Below, one piece after another: positions 1 through 5,649 of a stretch of 6,245 bases of DNA. Both the position numbers and the translations under genes were made by a program. Below the pieces are notes generated by a model, which was not told where the DNA came from, searched no databases, and saw only the letters and a list, made by a program, of their open reading frames with translations. Position 1 is the first letter of the stretch. Each line of letters begins with the position of its first letter. The DNA comes from Acidimicrobiia bacterium UBA4744 (lineage in GTDB: Bacteria; Actinomycetota; Acidimicrobiia; Spongiisociales; UBA4744), in contig DHIO01000031.1 in NCBI GenBank assembly GCA_002403855.1, positions 25,843-32,087 on the forward strand, written 5' to 3'.

Positions 1-560
1 CCGGCCACTCCCGCTACCCCGTCATCGCTGCCGATGGTGATCTCGATCAGATGCTGGGCGTCCTCTACTTCAAGGATCTCTACAGGGTGGACGATGTGGA
101 CGGCGCCGATCAGATCCGCCGGCTGTTGCGCGAGCCGTTATACGTGCCGGAGAGCACCCCGGTGCTCACCGCCCTGCAGCAGATGCGTCGCCGCCGGGCC
201 GGGTTCGCCGCCATCCTCGACGAGCACGGAGGAGTGGAGGGGATCCTCACTATCAAGGATCTGGTATCGGAGCTGGTTGGAGTGCTTCAGGACGAATACG
301 ACCCGGGAATCCCGGTGACCGTCCCTATCGATGGGGACGTGTGGATGGCAGACGGACGGGTACCCGTGGAGGAACTGGCCGAAACGCTCGGCACGGAGCT
401 TCCTGCCGGCCCGTTCGCTACCGCAGGCGGGCTGTTCCTCTCCATCGCCGGGGACATCCCCGCCGAAGGGGACAGGGTCGAAGTGGCAGGATACCGAATG
501 ACGGTGATGAAGATGGACCGGCAAAGGATAGATCGACTCCGCATAGAGCAAACCGAATAG
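1..560 (+). CDS. CorC/HlyC-type CBS-domain protein, C-terminal part (5' end outside window)
   Basis: The open frame enters from the left edge (first full codon at 3) and ends at TAG 558-560, giving 185 residues. It begins with GHSRYPV, a typical segment of the first CBS domain of CorC/HlyC proteins, followed by GVLYFKDLY. A second CBS repeat spans about residues 45-95 (VPESTPVLTALQQM, then GFAAILDEHGGVEGILTIKDLV). The last ~75 residues match the CorC_HlyC transporter-associated domain (DGDVWMADGRVPVEEL, then GGLFLSIAGDIPAEGDRVEV). The missing upstream part would normally carry the DUF21/CNNM membrane domain or, in short CorC forms, a brief N-terminus. Family members are linked to magnesium/cobalt efflux; the hemolysin name is historical. 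This gene lies on the presumed host side of the tRNA remnant. The family is secure, the transported ion is not. Confidence 0.93.
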   Translation, partial: GHSRYPVIAADGDLDQMLGVLYFKDLYRVDDVDGADQIRRLLREPLYVPESTPVLTALQQMRRRRAGFAAILDEHGGVEGILTIKDLVSELVGVLQDEYDPGIPVTVPIDGDVWMADGRVPVEELAETLGTELPAGPFATAGGLFLSIAGDIPAEGDRVEVAGYRMTVMKMDRQRIDRLRIEQTE

Positions 561-571
561 AAGCCGGACCT

Positions 572-588
572 CACCCCCTTTGGGGGTG
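572..588 (+). terminator. Strong hairpin after the CorC-type gene
   Basis: A perfect 7-bp stem CACCCCC/GGGGGTG closes on a TTT loop, 11 nt after the stop codon of the CorC-type gene. No T-tract follows, so this is either a weak intrinsic terminator or a 3'-end stabilising hairpin. Confidence 0.4.
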
Positions 589-883
589 GCCTGGCAACAC
601 GCCGGCAAGGGCCGGGAGGAGGAACGGACCCACATCCGGATCGCCCGGCGAAGTGATGGTCACTGTGTTTCTGCTCCGTTCAAACCCCGATCCGGGCAGC
701 TTCTATCGGGGGGAAGTCGAGCGCATCCTCGACGGTCTCTTCCACGAGAGCGACAGTCGGTAGATCTCTTCGTCGCGGTGCCGGCTCCGATCGTGAGACC
801 GATCTCCTGCAGCAGCGTCGCTACCTCGACCACACCGCTTCGGACGGCGGCAGCTTCGCCGACTGCCCGCACACACCTTGATC

Positions 884-907
884 CAGAAAGACCGCCCTTG
901 CGGGCGG
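884..907 (-). terminator. Intrinsic terminator downstream of the tRNA-Pro remnant
   Basis: Read on the minus strand, a perfect CCGCCC/GGGCGG stem (902-907 with 892-897) closes on a GCAA tetraloop and is followed by TCTTTCT. It lies about 20 nt after the CCA end of the tRNA half-gene, where a tRNA terminator is expected. It implies the original intact tRNA-Pro was transcribed leftward and that this side is the ancestral tRNA downstream flank. Confidence 0.72.
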
Positions 908-1025
908 CCCTGACCTGGTGGTTTCTGGTCGGGACGGCCGGATTTGAACCGGCGACCTCAGCGTCCCGAAGGCTCCCGCTGTGGATTGAGGCGTACTCCT
1001 GCGGACCAAAACCCCAGGTCAGGGC
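907..1025. repeat. 22-bp interrupted inverted repeat enclosing the tRNA half-gene
   Basis: Arm 907-930 pairs with 1004-1025. There are 12 uninterrupted pairs (907-918 with 1014-1025), then 5 pairs (920-924 with 1009-1013) and 5 pairs (926-930 with 1004-1008), separated by single unpaired bases T919 and C925. The left arm includes the CCA, A73 and the last acceptor base of the tRNA remnant plus 19 nt downstream; the right arm lies on the presumed element side. The loop (931-1003) contains the rest of the tRNA half. It could be part of the recombination site or an RNA fold in minus-strand transcripts. Confidence 0.8.
926..970 (-). tRNA. 3' half of tRNA-Pro(CGG), probable integrative-element att site
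   Basis: On the minus strand the segment fits the canonical tRNA layout exactly: anticodon loop TTCGGGA (964-970, anticodon CGG), 3' anticodon stem CGCTG (959-963), variable loop AGGTC (954-958), T-arm GCCGG-TTCAAAT-CCGGC (937-953), acceptor CGTCCCG (930-936), A73 (929) and encoded CCA (926-928). G72 with A73 is characteristic of bacterial tRNA-Pro, agreeing with the anticodon. Upstream (971 onward) there is no D-arm and no 5' acceptor strand CGGGACG at the right distance, so no cloverleaf forms. A CAGCG at 977-981 could pair with CGCTG but leaves a 13-nt loop. Duplicated tRNA 3' halves are typical attR sites of tyrosine-recombinase elements; pSAM2 of Streptomyces, for example, uses a tRNA-Pro gene. 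An intact copy is predicted beyond the right edge. Confidence 0.72.
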
Positions 1026-1114
1026 GTTGCGGCTTCGGGTGCGGACTGGGGTGGACGTCTACGGACGCGCGATGGAGCGGGGGTTGTCTTTGGTCAGGCG
1101 ACCTCGAGTGGTGT

Positions 1115-1137
1115 GCCGGGTTGAGCAGAATCCCGGC
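1115..1137 (-). terminator. Hairpin after the YibE/F-family gene
   Basis: A perfect 6-bp GC stem (GCCGGG 1115-1120 with CCCGGC 1132-1137) around an 11-nt loop lies 22 nt past the minus-strand stop at 1160-1162. No T-tract follows on the minus strand, so this is a weak terminator call. The rest of 971-1159 holds nothing else I can name. Confidence 0.3.
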
Positions 1138-1159
1138 CGGCAATCTCGGTGCTCGCCGA

Positions 1160-2638
1160 TCACGCAACCGCCCGACCGCCGGCTTTTCCTTCCTCACCTG
1201 CGATGAGAGCTGCCAGCCAGGTCGTCAACGGGACGGCGGCCACCAGACCGATGCTCCCCACCAGTGTCCGGACGATCTCGACCGCGACCACCTCGCTGTT
1301 GGCGATGTCACCGAGCGACTGGGAGGACAGCACGAACAGGACCAGTAGCGGGAGCGCCGCTCCGGCGTAGGCGAGCAGCAGGGTGTTGACCGTAGAGGCG
1401 ATGTGATCCCGTCCGATCCTCAGACCCCTGCGCCAGAGCTCGCCGGAGCCGAGTTCGCGGTTGGCGGCTTTCAGTTCCCAGACGGCCGAAGCCTGCGTGA
1501 CCGTTACATCATCGAGCGCCCCGGCTGCGCCCAGCACCACACCGGCCAGCAGGAGGCCGCGAACGTCGATCCCCGGGAAGAAGGTGAGCAGGCCCGAATC
1601 ATCGGACACGAGTCCGCTGAAGTCGGCCAGGGCGACCACAATCGCCGACAAGATGGCCGTCAGAATCAACGCTCCCACCATCCCCAGCAAAGCCACCGTC
1701 GTCTTCTTGGTGAAGCCATGGGCCATATACAGGGCGACGTAGGCAATACCGGCCGATCCCACGACGGCTACCCACACCGGGCTTCTTCCGTCGAGAATCG
1801 CCGGGACGACAAACACCAGAATCACCGCCAGACTCACCGCCAACCCGGCCAGAGCCGCCAGACCGCGCCACCGGCCCAGAGCCACTACCGCGACCGCAAA
1901 CGCAACCAGCACCGCCAGCAGCAAAGGGCGCCGGTGGAAGTCGGCGAACTGGTATTGCGTCGCCATCGTCGGTATCGACACACCGAGCAGCTCGACCTCG
2001 CCTCCTTCGCCCTCGATCAGGTTGACCGTGACGAGATCACCGGCCAGTAACTGCGCTTCTGGTTGGTCCGAGGCGACCTCGTACGTTATGACGGTCCCCG
2101 GGTCCCCGCCGATGAGTACGTTGAGCTCCCGGCAGACCAGGTCCGTGGCAAACGAGCATGGGACGTCGATCGCGCCGAGCACCGTGCCTCCGGGAGGGCG
2201 ATACGACAGGACCACCTGCCGGCCGGGATCGAACTCGGGAGTGAAACCGCCGGGGGAGAACTCCTGTCGGAACGTAGCGCCCGCGTCGGGCCCCGATTCG
2301 AGCAGGAAATCAACGGCCAAACAGCGGAGCGCACCGGCCGTCGAGCACGGCCCCTCGTCGACCGACACGACCTGTGCCCTTTGGAACTGCGACGGGATCC
2401 CGAGCACATTCAGGCGTTCCTGGCTGCTCTCCCGTGTTGCGCCGGTCGGCCACAAGACGACGAAACCCACGACGGTGATGATCGCCAGTAGGCCGGCAGC
2501 GATCTTGACTATCGCGAATCCGAGCGTCCGCTCCCCAGAATCACCACGGTCGCCGTCGATGAACTGCCGCCAAGCATCGTCCATCCTGTCGGGCCGGTCC
2601 ATGGATTCGATAATCGCACAAACCAGGTGAGCAAGCAT
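1160..2638 (-). CDS. YibE/F-family multi-pass membrane protein
   Basis: This is a 492-residue integral membrane protein of the YibE/F-like family, whose biochemical function is not established. A short cytoplasmic N-terminus leads to one membrane segment (about 43-63), then an extracytoplasmic domain (about 70-230), then about seven membrane segments from 238 to the end. Family-like signatures are YQFADFHRRPLLL (229-241), MAHGFTKKTTVALLG (305-319) and GALDDVTVTQASAVWEL (373-389). The outer domain has two cysteine pairs with identical 8-residue spacing (C98/C106, C161/C169), which could form disulfides. The stop is TGA at 1162-1160. The start is uncertain: ATG 2638, ATG 2602 (MDRPDR) and ATG 2584 (MDDAW) are in frame and none has a good ribosome binding site; homology only constrains the protein from about residue 40. 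It is divergent from the CDF gene across about 106 bp. It could be element cargo or a displaced chromosomal gene. Confidence 0.9.
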   Translation of the reverse strand: MLAHLVCAIIESMDRPDRMDDAWRQFIDGDRGDSGERTLGFAIVKIAAGLLAIITVVGFVVLWPTGATRESSQERLNVLGIPSQFQRAQVVSVDEGPCSTAGALRCLAVDFLLESGPDAGATFRQEFSPGGFTPEFDPGRQVVLSYRPPGGTVLGAIDVPCSFATDLVCRELNVLIGGDPGTVITYEVASDQPEAQLLAGDLVTVNLIEGEGGEVELLGVSIPTMATQYQFADFHRRPLLLAVLVAFAVAVVALGRWRGLAALAGLAVSLAVILVFVVPAILDGRSPVWVAVVGSAGIAYVALYMAHGFTKKTTVALLGMVGALILTAILSAIVVALADFSGLVSDDSGLLTFFPGIDVRGLLLAGVVLGAAGALDDVTVTQASAVWELKAANRELGSGELWRRGLRIGRDHIASTVNTLLLAYAGAALPLLVLFVLSSQSLGDIANSEVVAVEIVRTLVGSIGLVAAVPLTTWLAALIAGEEGKAGGRAVA

Positions 2639-2744
2639 GGGCAGTCGTCGCTGAGGTCAGACTTTGGCGGCATAGAGAGCCTCGAGTCGGCCGAATGCTC
2701 GTTCTCGTCCGGCGGTTGGTGATCGGGGTGGGGGGCGACCTCGG

Positions 2745-3716
2745 GTGCTGGCCCCGCGTCTTGTTTCTGCAAGGGGTTTGCGACTCGCTTCGGTGGTCTG
2801 TCTGGGATGCCTTTGCTGGGTGCGTGACGAAGATCACATTCGGGTAGAGGGCCACGAGCATGGCACCGCTGGTGTTGCTGGTCGTGGTTCGGAGCCGTGG
2901 CTGGGGCGGGTGCGCCACGCCATGGTGCGTCTTGTTGCCCATGACCATGACCATGGTCCGGCAACAGGGCTGCTCGACACGGGTGCCGTGGGGATCCGGG
3001 CGACGAAGGTTTCGCTGGTCGGGCTTGGTGTCACGGCGCTGATTCAGGCAGTCATTGTGGTGTTCAGCGGTTCGGTGGCGTTGCTGTCGGACACGTTGCA
3101 CAACCTGACCGACGCGTTGACGGCGATTCCTCTGTGGATCGCGTTTGCCCTCGGTCGACGCCCGGCAACCCGCCGCTACACCTATGGGTTCAACCGTTCC
3201 GAGGACATGGCAGGCCTGCTCATCGTGGTGGTGATCGCCGTCTCGGCGGCGCTGGTGATCGCCGAGTCGGTGCAACGGTTGATCGAGCCTCGCCTGATCG
3301 ACCACGTTCCCTGGGTCATCGCCGCGGGGATCGTCGGCGGGCTCGGTAACGAGTTGGTAGCCCGCTACCGGATCCGAGTGGGACGGGCGATCGGTTCCGA
3401 AGCCCTGGTGACCGATGGTCGCCATGCCCGCACCGATGCCCTCACCTCCGTGGCGGTGGTGGCCGCCGGGGTGGGTGCCGGCTTCGGGGCGTCGTGGGTG
3501 GACCCGGTGGCGGGTCTGGTCGTCGCCGTGCCCATCCTGTGGCTACTGGTCAAGTCGGTCCGCCTGATCGGTCGGCGACTCATCGACGGTATCGATCCCG
3601 AGCTGGTCGATGAAATCGCTGAAACGATCTCTGGCGTGGAAGGTGTCGAAGCCGTCGAAGAACTCCGAGTCCGCTGGCACGGACACCAGCTCCGCATCGC
3701 CGCCTCGGTCGCGTGA
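2745..3716 (+). CDS. Cation diffusion facilitator (CDF) metal exporter, C-terminus frameshifted
   Basis: This is a CDF-family divalent metal/proton antiporter of the cytoplasmic membrane; zinc, cobalt and cadmium are the usual substrates. Membrane segments are at about 88-108, 112-136, 155-177, 187-205, 233-250 and 254-270. Metal-site motifs are intact: D116 and HNLTD (H119, D123) in helix 2, and DGRHARTD (H227, D231) in helix 5. RPATRRYTYGFNRSEDMAG (139-157) is typical of the family. Histidine-rich stretches lie at 37-39 (HEH) and 66-70 (HDHDH). The cytoplasmic domain starts at about 283 but stops early at TGA 3714-3716; the missing ~47 residues are encoded in the -1 frame (next entry). The start is unresolved. 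GTG 2745 follows a G-rich run (2725-2736), but residues 1-25 look unnatural; GTG 2820 keeps the HEH segment; ATG 2922 (residue 60) is the shortest sensible choice. Confidence 0.9.
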   Translation: MLAPRLVSARGLRLASVVCLGCLCWVRDEDHIRVEGHEHGTAGVAGRGSEPWLGRVRHAMVRLVAHDHDHGPATGLLDTGAVGIRATKVSLVGLGVTALIQAVIVVFSGSVALLSDTLHNLTDALTAIPLWIAFALGRRPATRRYTYGFNRSEDMAGLLIVVVIAVSAALVIAESVQRLIEPRLIDHVPWVIAAGIVGGLGNELVARYRIRVGRAIGSEALVTDGRHARTDALTSVAVVAAGVGAGFGASWVDPVAGLVVAVPILWLLVKSVRLIGRRLIDGIDPELVDEIAETISGVEGVEAVEELRVRWHGHQLRIAASVA

Positions 3717-3856
3717 ACCCCGAAGTGACCGTCAAGCACGGTCATGACATCGCCCACAACGTCGAACACGAACTCCATCATCGCCTGGCATCACCGATTG
3801 TCGCCACCATCCACGTCGAACCCCACGACATAGTCGCCCACCACACGCGCCCCTAG
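3713..3856 (+). pseudogene. Detached C-terminal end of the CDF exporter, -1 frame
   Basis: The frame reads VNPEVTVKHGHDIAHNVEHE and continues through HRLASPIVATIHVEP to TAG 3854-3856, 47 residues. This is the usual end of the CDF cytoplasmic domain (V-[DN]-P-E-hydrophobic-x-V ... H.IAH.VEH.L ... IHVEP), which dimerises and can bind metal. It follows without a gap from the IAASVA end of the upstream frame. One extra G after GCG 3711-3713 would restore a single gene, so a one-base deletion or sequencing error is the simplest reading. The stop TGA (3714-3716) overlaps a GTG (3713-3715) as GTGA, so coupled translation of a separate 47-residue subunit is possible. I see no slippery heptamer that would support programmed frameshifting. 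Confidence 0.75.
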
Positions 3857-3994
3857 CCGACACCTCCGGCCGGGACCCCAACGTCCAGTGCGGGTGCGGT
3901 TATGTGCGGATGGTGCATATCCCTCAGGGGACTCGAGAGGGCGCCCAACAATTGGGGCTGATGACTGACCTCGTAGCTCTGACCAACTTCCGGT

Positions 3995-4822
3995 CTAGTC
4001 GTCGTTGCCGTCGGTCTTGTTGCGACCGAGACCACGTCCGGGTTTCTCTTTGGTCAGGGACTCGACGGCTTTGACCATGGCGATGACCTTCTGTCCGTGG
4101 GACTCCAGGGTGGAAGGTGAGATGCCAGCTGCCAGGGCGGCGTGGACCTCGGCGGCTCTGCCGTGCCCGTAGGCGTTACCTTCTCCCGGGTGGTCCTTTT
4201 CGTATCCCTTGACCTTTTCGGCCGCTTTCGAGACGGCTTCTTGAGCACGCTCCAGGCCGGTGGCGTGACCGGGTTCACCCTGGGCATGGTCGGGCACACC
4301 GGTGTCGGGGTTGCGGGAAGCGGCCAAAGCCAGCATCTCCAATGCTCGCTCCTGCCCCTCCCCCGAACCGCACGCGCAGCGTTCGTTGCGACCGACCTTG
4401 GCCTCCACCTCTTCGGGTTGAGCAGCCATCTTCGCTGCGAACTCGACCCGCCGTTCACGGACCTCGAGCTCGACCTCCCAACTGCGGAGGTGCGCGTTCC
4501 ACGCCCGGAGGCGTTCCTCGACAACCGCCGCCTTCTCTTCTTGGCGGGCGACCTGCTCCTGCCGTGTTGCCAGCTCCTCTTCGGCCTGCTCTGCGAATAC
4601 CGCCGCGTGATCGCCGAACACGCTGACCAACTCCCGGTCGATCAACGCCACGATGGCACGACCCATCGACATTCCGGCCGACCCGCAATACCGCCTCCAG
4701 GTCGACCACTTCGCCGCAGTCACCGGCACCCGCACCATCCGGTACGTCTCGTCCTGCCCAAGACCGGCCAACAGCTTGCGGTCGAGCCTGGCCAGGACGC
4801 CACGGTCGAGGTTCATCACCAT
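3995..4822 (-). CDS. Unrecognised RHH-like / coiled-coil protein with half SEC-C motif
   Basis: I do not recognise this 275-residue protein as a named family. Residues 27-65 (YRMVRVPVTAAKWSTWRRYC, then MSMGRAIVALIDREL) have the strand-helix-helix pattern of ribbon-helix-helix DNA-binding domains. Residues 74-140 are a Glu/Arg/Gln/Ala-rich predicted coiled coil. VGRNERCACGSGEGQ (143-157) matches the first half of the SEC-C zinc motif (GRNDPCPCGSG) but lacks the following Cys-Cys/His pair. The last ~85 residues are hydrophilic with a helical segment near 222-258. ATG 4822 opens the frame, but AGGTG at 4828-4824 sits only 2 nt from it and 7 nt from the in-frame ATG 4816 (residue 3), which is therefore the likelier start. 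Two palindromes just upstream suggest autoregulation. A DNA-binding maintenance or regulatory role is inferred, not shown. Confidence 0.75.
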   Translation of the reverse strand: MVMNLDRGVLARLDRKLLAGLGQDETYRMVRVPVTAAKWSTWRRYCGSAGMSMGRAIVALIDRELVSVFGDHAAVFAEQAEEELATRQEQVARQEEKAAVVEERLRAWNAHLRSWEVELEVRERRVEFAAKMAAQPEEVEAKVGRNERCACGSGEGQERALEMLALAASRNPDTGVPDHAQGEPGHATGLERAQEAVSKAAEKVKGYEKDHPGEGNAYGHGRAAEVHAALAAGISPSTLESHGQKVIAMVKAVESLTKEKPGRGLGRNKTDGNDD

Positions 4823-4965
4823 CTCACCTGTCTACAGGTAGACACCCTGCAACTTGTTGCACGTGCGTGTGGGATTGAAAGGGTGCTGTGCGCGAATCGC
4901 GTCGTACCTGTCAGTGGCGGGCATTGAGATGGTTCTGGCTGGTCTGGTGGCAGTAAGTGTCTCAT
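4816..4965 (-). CDS. Possible 49-residue leader ORF upstream of the RHH-like gene
   Basis: ATG 4965-4963 is preceded by a full AGGAGG (4980-4975) with a 9-nt spacer, the best ribosome binding site in the window. The frame (MRHLLPPDQPEPSQCPPLTG...) ends at TGA 4818-4816, overlapping the preferred ATG 4816-4814 of the RHH-like gene as TGATG. This is a classic translational-coupling junction. The product is Ser/Thr/Arg/Pro-rich with no recognisable family, and two DNA palindromes lie inside its coding sequence. The translated peptide may matter less than the act of translation. Reality is uncertain. Confidence 0.4.
   Translation of the reverse strand: MRHLLPPDQPEPSQCPPLTGTTRFAHSTLSIPHARATSCRVSTCRQVRW
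4829..4844. promoter_or_regulatory. Palindrome TGTCTAC-AG-GTAGACA upstream of RHH-like gene
   Basis: Perfect 7-bp half-sites around a 2-bp centre lie a few bases ahead of the ribosome binding site of the RHH-like gene. The location suits an operator for a dimeric repressor, possibly the RHH-like protein itself. As RNA it could also form a small hairpin, though a 2-nt loop is unfavourable. Confidence 0.5.
4848..4861. promoter_or_regulatory. Second palindrome TGCAAC-TT-GTTGCA
   Basis: Perfect 6-bp half-sites around a 2-bp centre. Its centre lies 18 bp from that of the neighbouring palindrome (4829-4844), with a different half-site sequence but the same architecture. It may be a second operator or a site for a different regulator. 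Confidence 0.45.
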
Positions 4966-5139
4966 TGTGCTGTCCCTCCTATCGGGGAGTTCAGTCCGGG
5001 TGAGTCGAGCTAGTCGGATCCGGTGTACCGATCTCTGCTGAGCGTGGCGTCCGTGGTGCGCTGCTGGCTTGGCTGGATCCGGGTCGAGGTGTGTGCGTCG
5101 GAGTTGGCCGCCCTCCAGGGGTCGCGGCTGATGTGGCAT

Positions 5140-5155
5140 CGATCCCGTTGGATCG
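5140..5155. repeat. Hairpin CGATCC-CGTT-GGATCG
   Basis: A perfect 6-bp stem with a 4-nt loop in the non-coding stretch. No T-tract follows that would make it an obvious terminator. Confidence 0.5.
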
Positions 5156-5223
5156 TGAAACCTCCGTGCCGGTCGGGCAGCGTGGTCTCCCGCGTTGGTC
5201 TGATGGCGGTCGTTCCGGAGCGG

Positions 5224-5257
5224 CGGAGGATGTGGGCATCGCCCGGATCGTCCTCCG
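5224..5257. repeat. Nested hairpin in the pre-xis region
   Basis: The outer stem CGGAGGA (5224-5230) pairs with TCCTCCG (5251-5257). Inside it, GGGC (5234-5237) pairs with GCCC (5241-5244) on an ATC loop. Both stems are perfect and compatible, giving an elongated fold with internal loops of 3 and 6 nt. Confidence 0.6.
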
Positions 5258-5282
5258 GGACCCTGTCGTTTCGATGCCAGTG

Positions 5283-5340
5283 ACCCTCCAACTGGGCGGC
5301 CAGAGCCAGGTTTCACTGGCCGAATCTCGGATCGGAGGGT
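5283..5340. repeat. Second nested hairpin in the pre-xis region
   Basis: The outer stem ACCCTCC (5283-5289) pairs with GGAGGGT (5334-5340). The inner stem CGGCCAG (5297-5303) pairs with CTGGCCG (5316-5322) around a 12-nt loop. A competing stem ATCTCGG/CCGAGAT (5324-5330 with 5376-5382) would open the outer stem, so alternative folds are possible. Confidence 0.55.
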
Positions 5341-5443
5341 GGCTCGAGACGGTTCGGTCCCGTGCCGCCATGACACCGAGATGAGAGGGTTGCGGGCACT
5401 GGGCTGACACTCTGCGGACAGGGTCAGGTGATCCGATGCGGCC

Positions 5444-5647
5444 ATGTCGGTGGAGAAGCTGTTGTTGAAGCCGGAGGAGGCGGCCGAGGTGTTGTCGATC
5501 GGCCGCTCCAAGGTCTACGAGCTGATCGGTACCGGCGAGCTGGCGTCGGTGCGGATCGGGACCAGCCGGCGGGTCCCGACCGATGCGCTCGTCGAGTTCG
5601 TGAGCAGGCTCCGGAGCCCCGTGGCTGAGCCGATCGCCGGCGGCTGA
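5444..5647 (+). CDS. Excisionase-family HTH DNA-binding protein (Xis-like)
   Basis: This 67-residue protein has the HTH_17/excisionase (MerR-like winged helix) pattern: LLKPEEAAEVLSIGRSKVYELI (8-28) forms the helix-turn-helix, and GTGELASVRIGTSRRVPTDAL (29-49) is the wing with the conserved G-L-xx-x-R-IG-xx-RRV core. In tyrosine-recombinase elements such proteins bend DNA at att sites and steer integrase toward excision. Its stop (TGA 5645-5647) is 2 nt before the GTG of the integrase, so the two are almost certainly co-translated. ATG 5444 gives a normal-length protein; no strong ribosome binding site precedes it. Xis function is inferred from family plus position; single-domain HTH_17 proteins can also be plain regulators. 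Confidence 0.87.
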   Translation: MSVEKLLLKPEEAAEVLSIGRSKVYELIGTGELASVRIGTSRRVPTDALVEFVSRLRSPVAEPIAGG

Positions 5648-5649
5648 AG

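Larger units (their letters stand above)
561..925. other. Non-coding stretch between CorC-type gene and tRNA remnant
   Basis: No convincing gene is present. A 35-codon frame starting at ATG 656 and stopping at TAG 761-763 (+) has natural-looking composition (MVTVFLLRSNPDPG...), and part of the minus strand at about 760-872 also reads protein-like (EAAAVRSGVVEVATLLQEIG). Neither has a clear ribosome binding site or a family I recognise; they could be decayed gene ends. The right end of the stretch holds the minus-strand terminator described separately. Confidence 0.4.
4966..5443. other. Non-coding, inverted-repeat-rich stretch before xis-int
   Basis: No credible gene was found on either strand: the long open frames here are low-complexity Arg/Pro/Ser/Gly shadows without family matches. 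The stretch holds a series of perfect short inverted repeats: CGATCC/GGATCG (5140-5155), CGGAGGA/TCCTCCG (5224-5257), ACCCTCC/GGAGGGT (5283-5340), CGGCCAG/CTGGCCG (5297-5322) and ATCTCGG/CCGAGAT (5324-5382). It separates divergent transcription units and must contain their promoters, but I could not place convincing -35/-10 boxes. It could host element-control sites, an origin, or a structured RNA. Confidence 0.45.

Noticed and set aside
930..1010. A complete tRNA, including a long-variable-arm (Ser/Leu type) reading
   Set aside because: The only CGGGACG that could pair with the 3' acceptor strand lies inside the anticodon region itself, and no D-arm is present; the class I tRNA-Pro 3' half fits position by position.
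820..1206. Open frames on both strands across the tRNA remnant and its flanks (e.g. 580-1206 +, 958-1197 -)
   Set aside because: They overlap the tRNA half and terminator, have Arg/Pro-rich random composition and no family-like motif.
1403..2491. Plus-strand frames opposite the YibE/F gene (1403-2050, 2022-2630, 2063-2491)
   Set aside because: They are Gln/His/Arg-rich shadows of a well-supported membrane protein on the other strand.
3700..3720. Programmed -1 frameshift site in the CDF gene
   Set aside because: No slippery heptamer is present at the junction; a one-base deletion, sequencing error or coupled reinitiation fits better.
3901..3960. Weak hairpins (3901-3919 and about 3943-3957) between the CDF end and the RHH-like gene
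   Set aside because: The stems are short or contain wobble pairs and no T-tract follows; not enough to call a terminator for the converging genes.
4142..4927. Plus-strand 261-codon frame opposite the RHH-like gene
   Set aside because: It is antisense to a frame with clear motifs (CACGSG, coiled coil) and shows no domain of its own.
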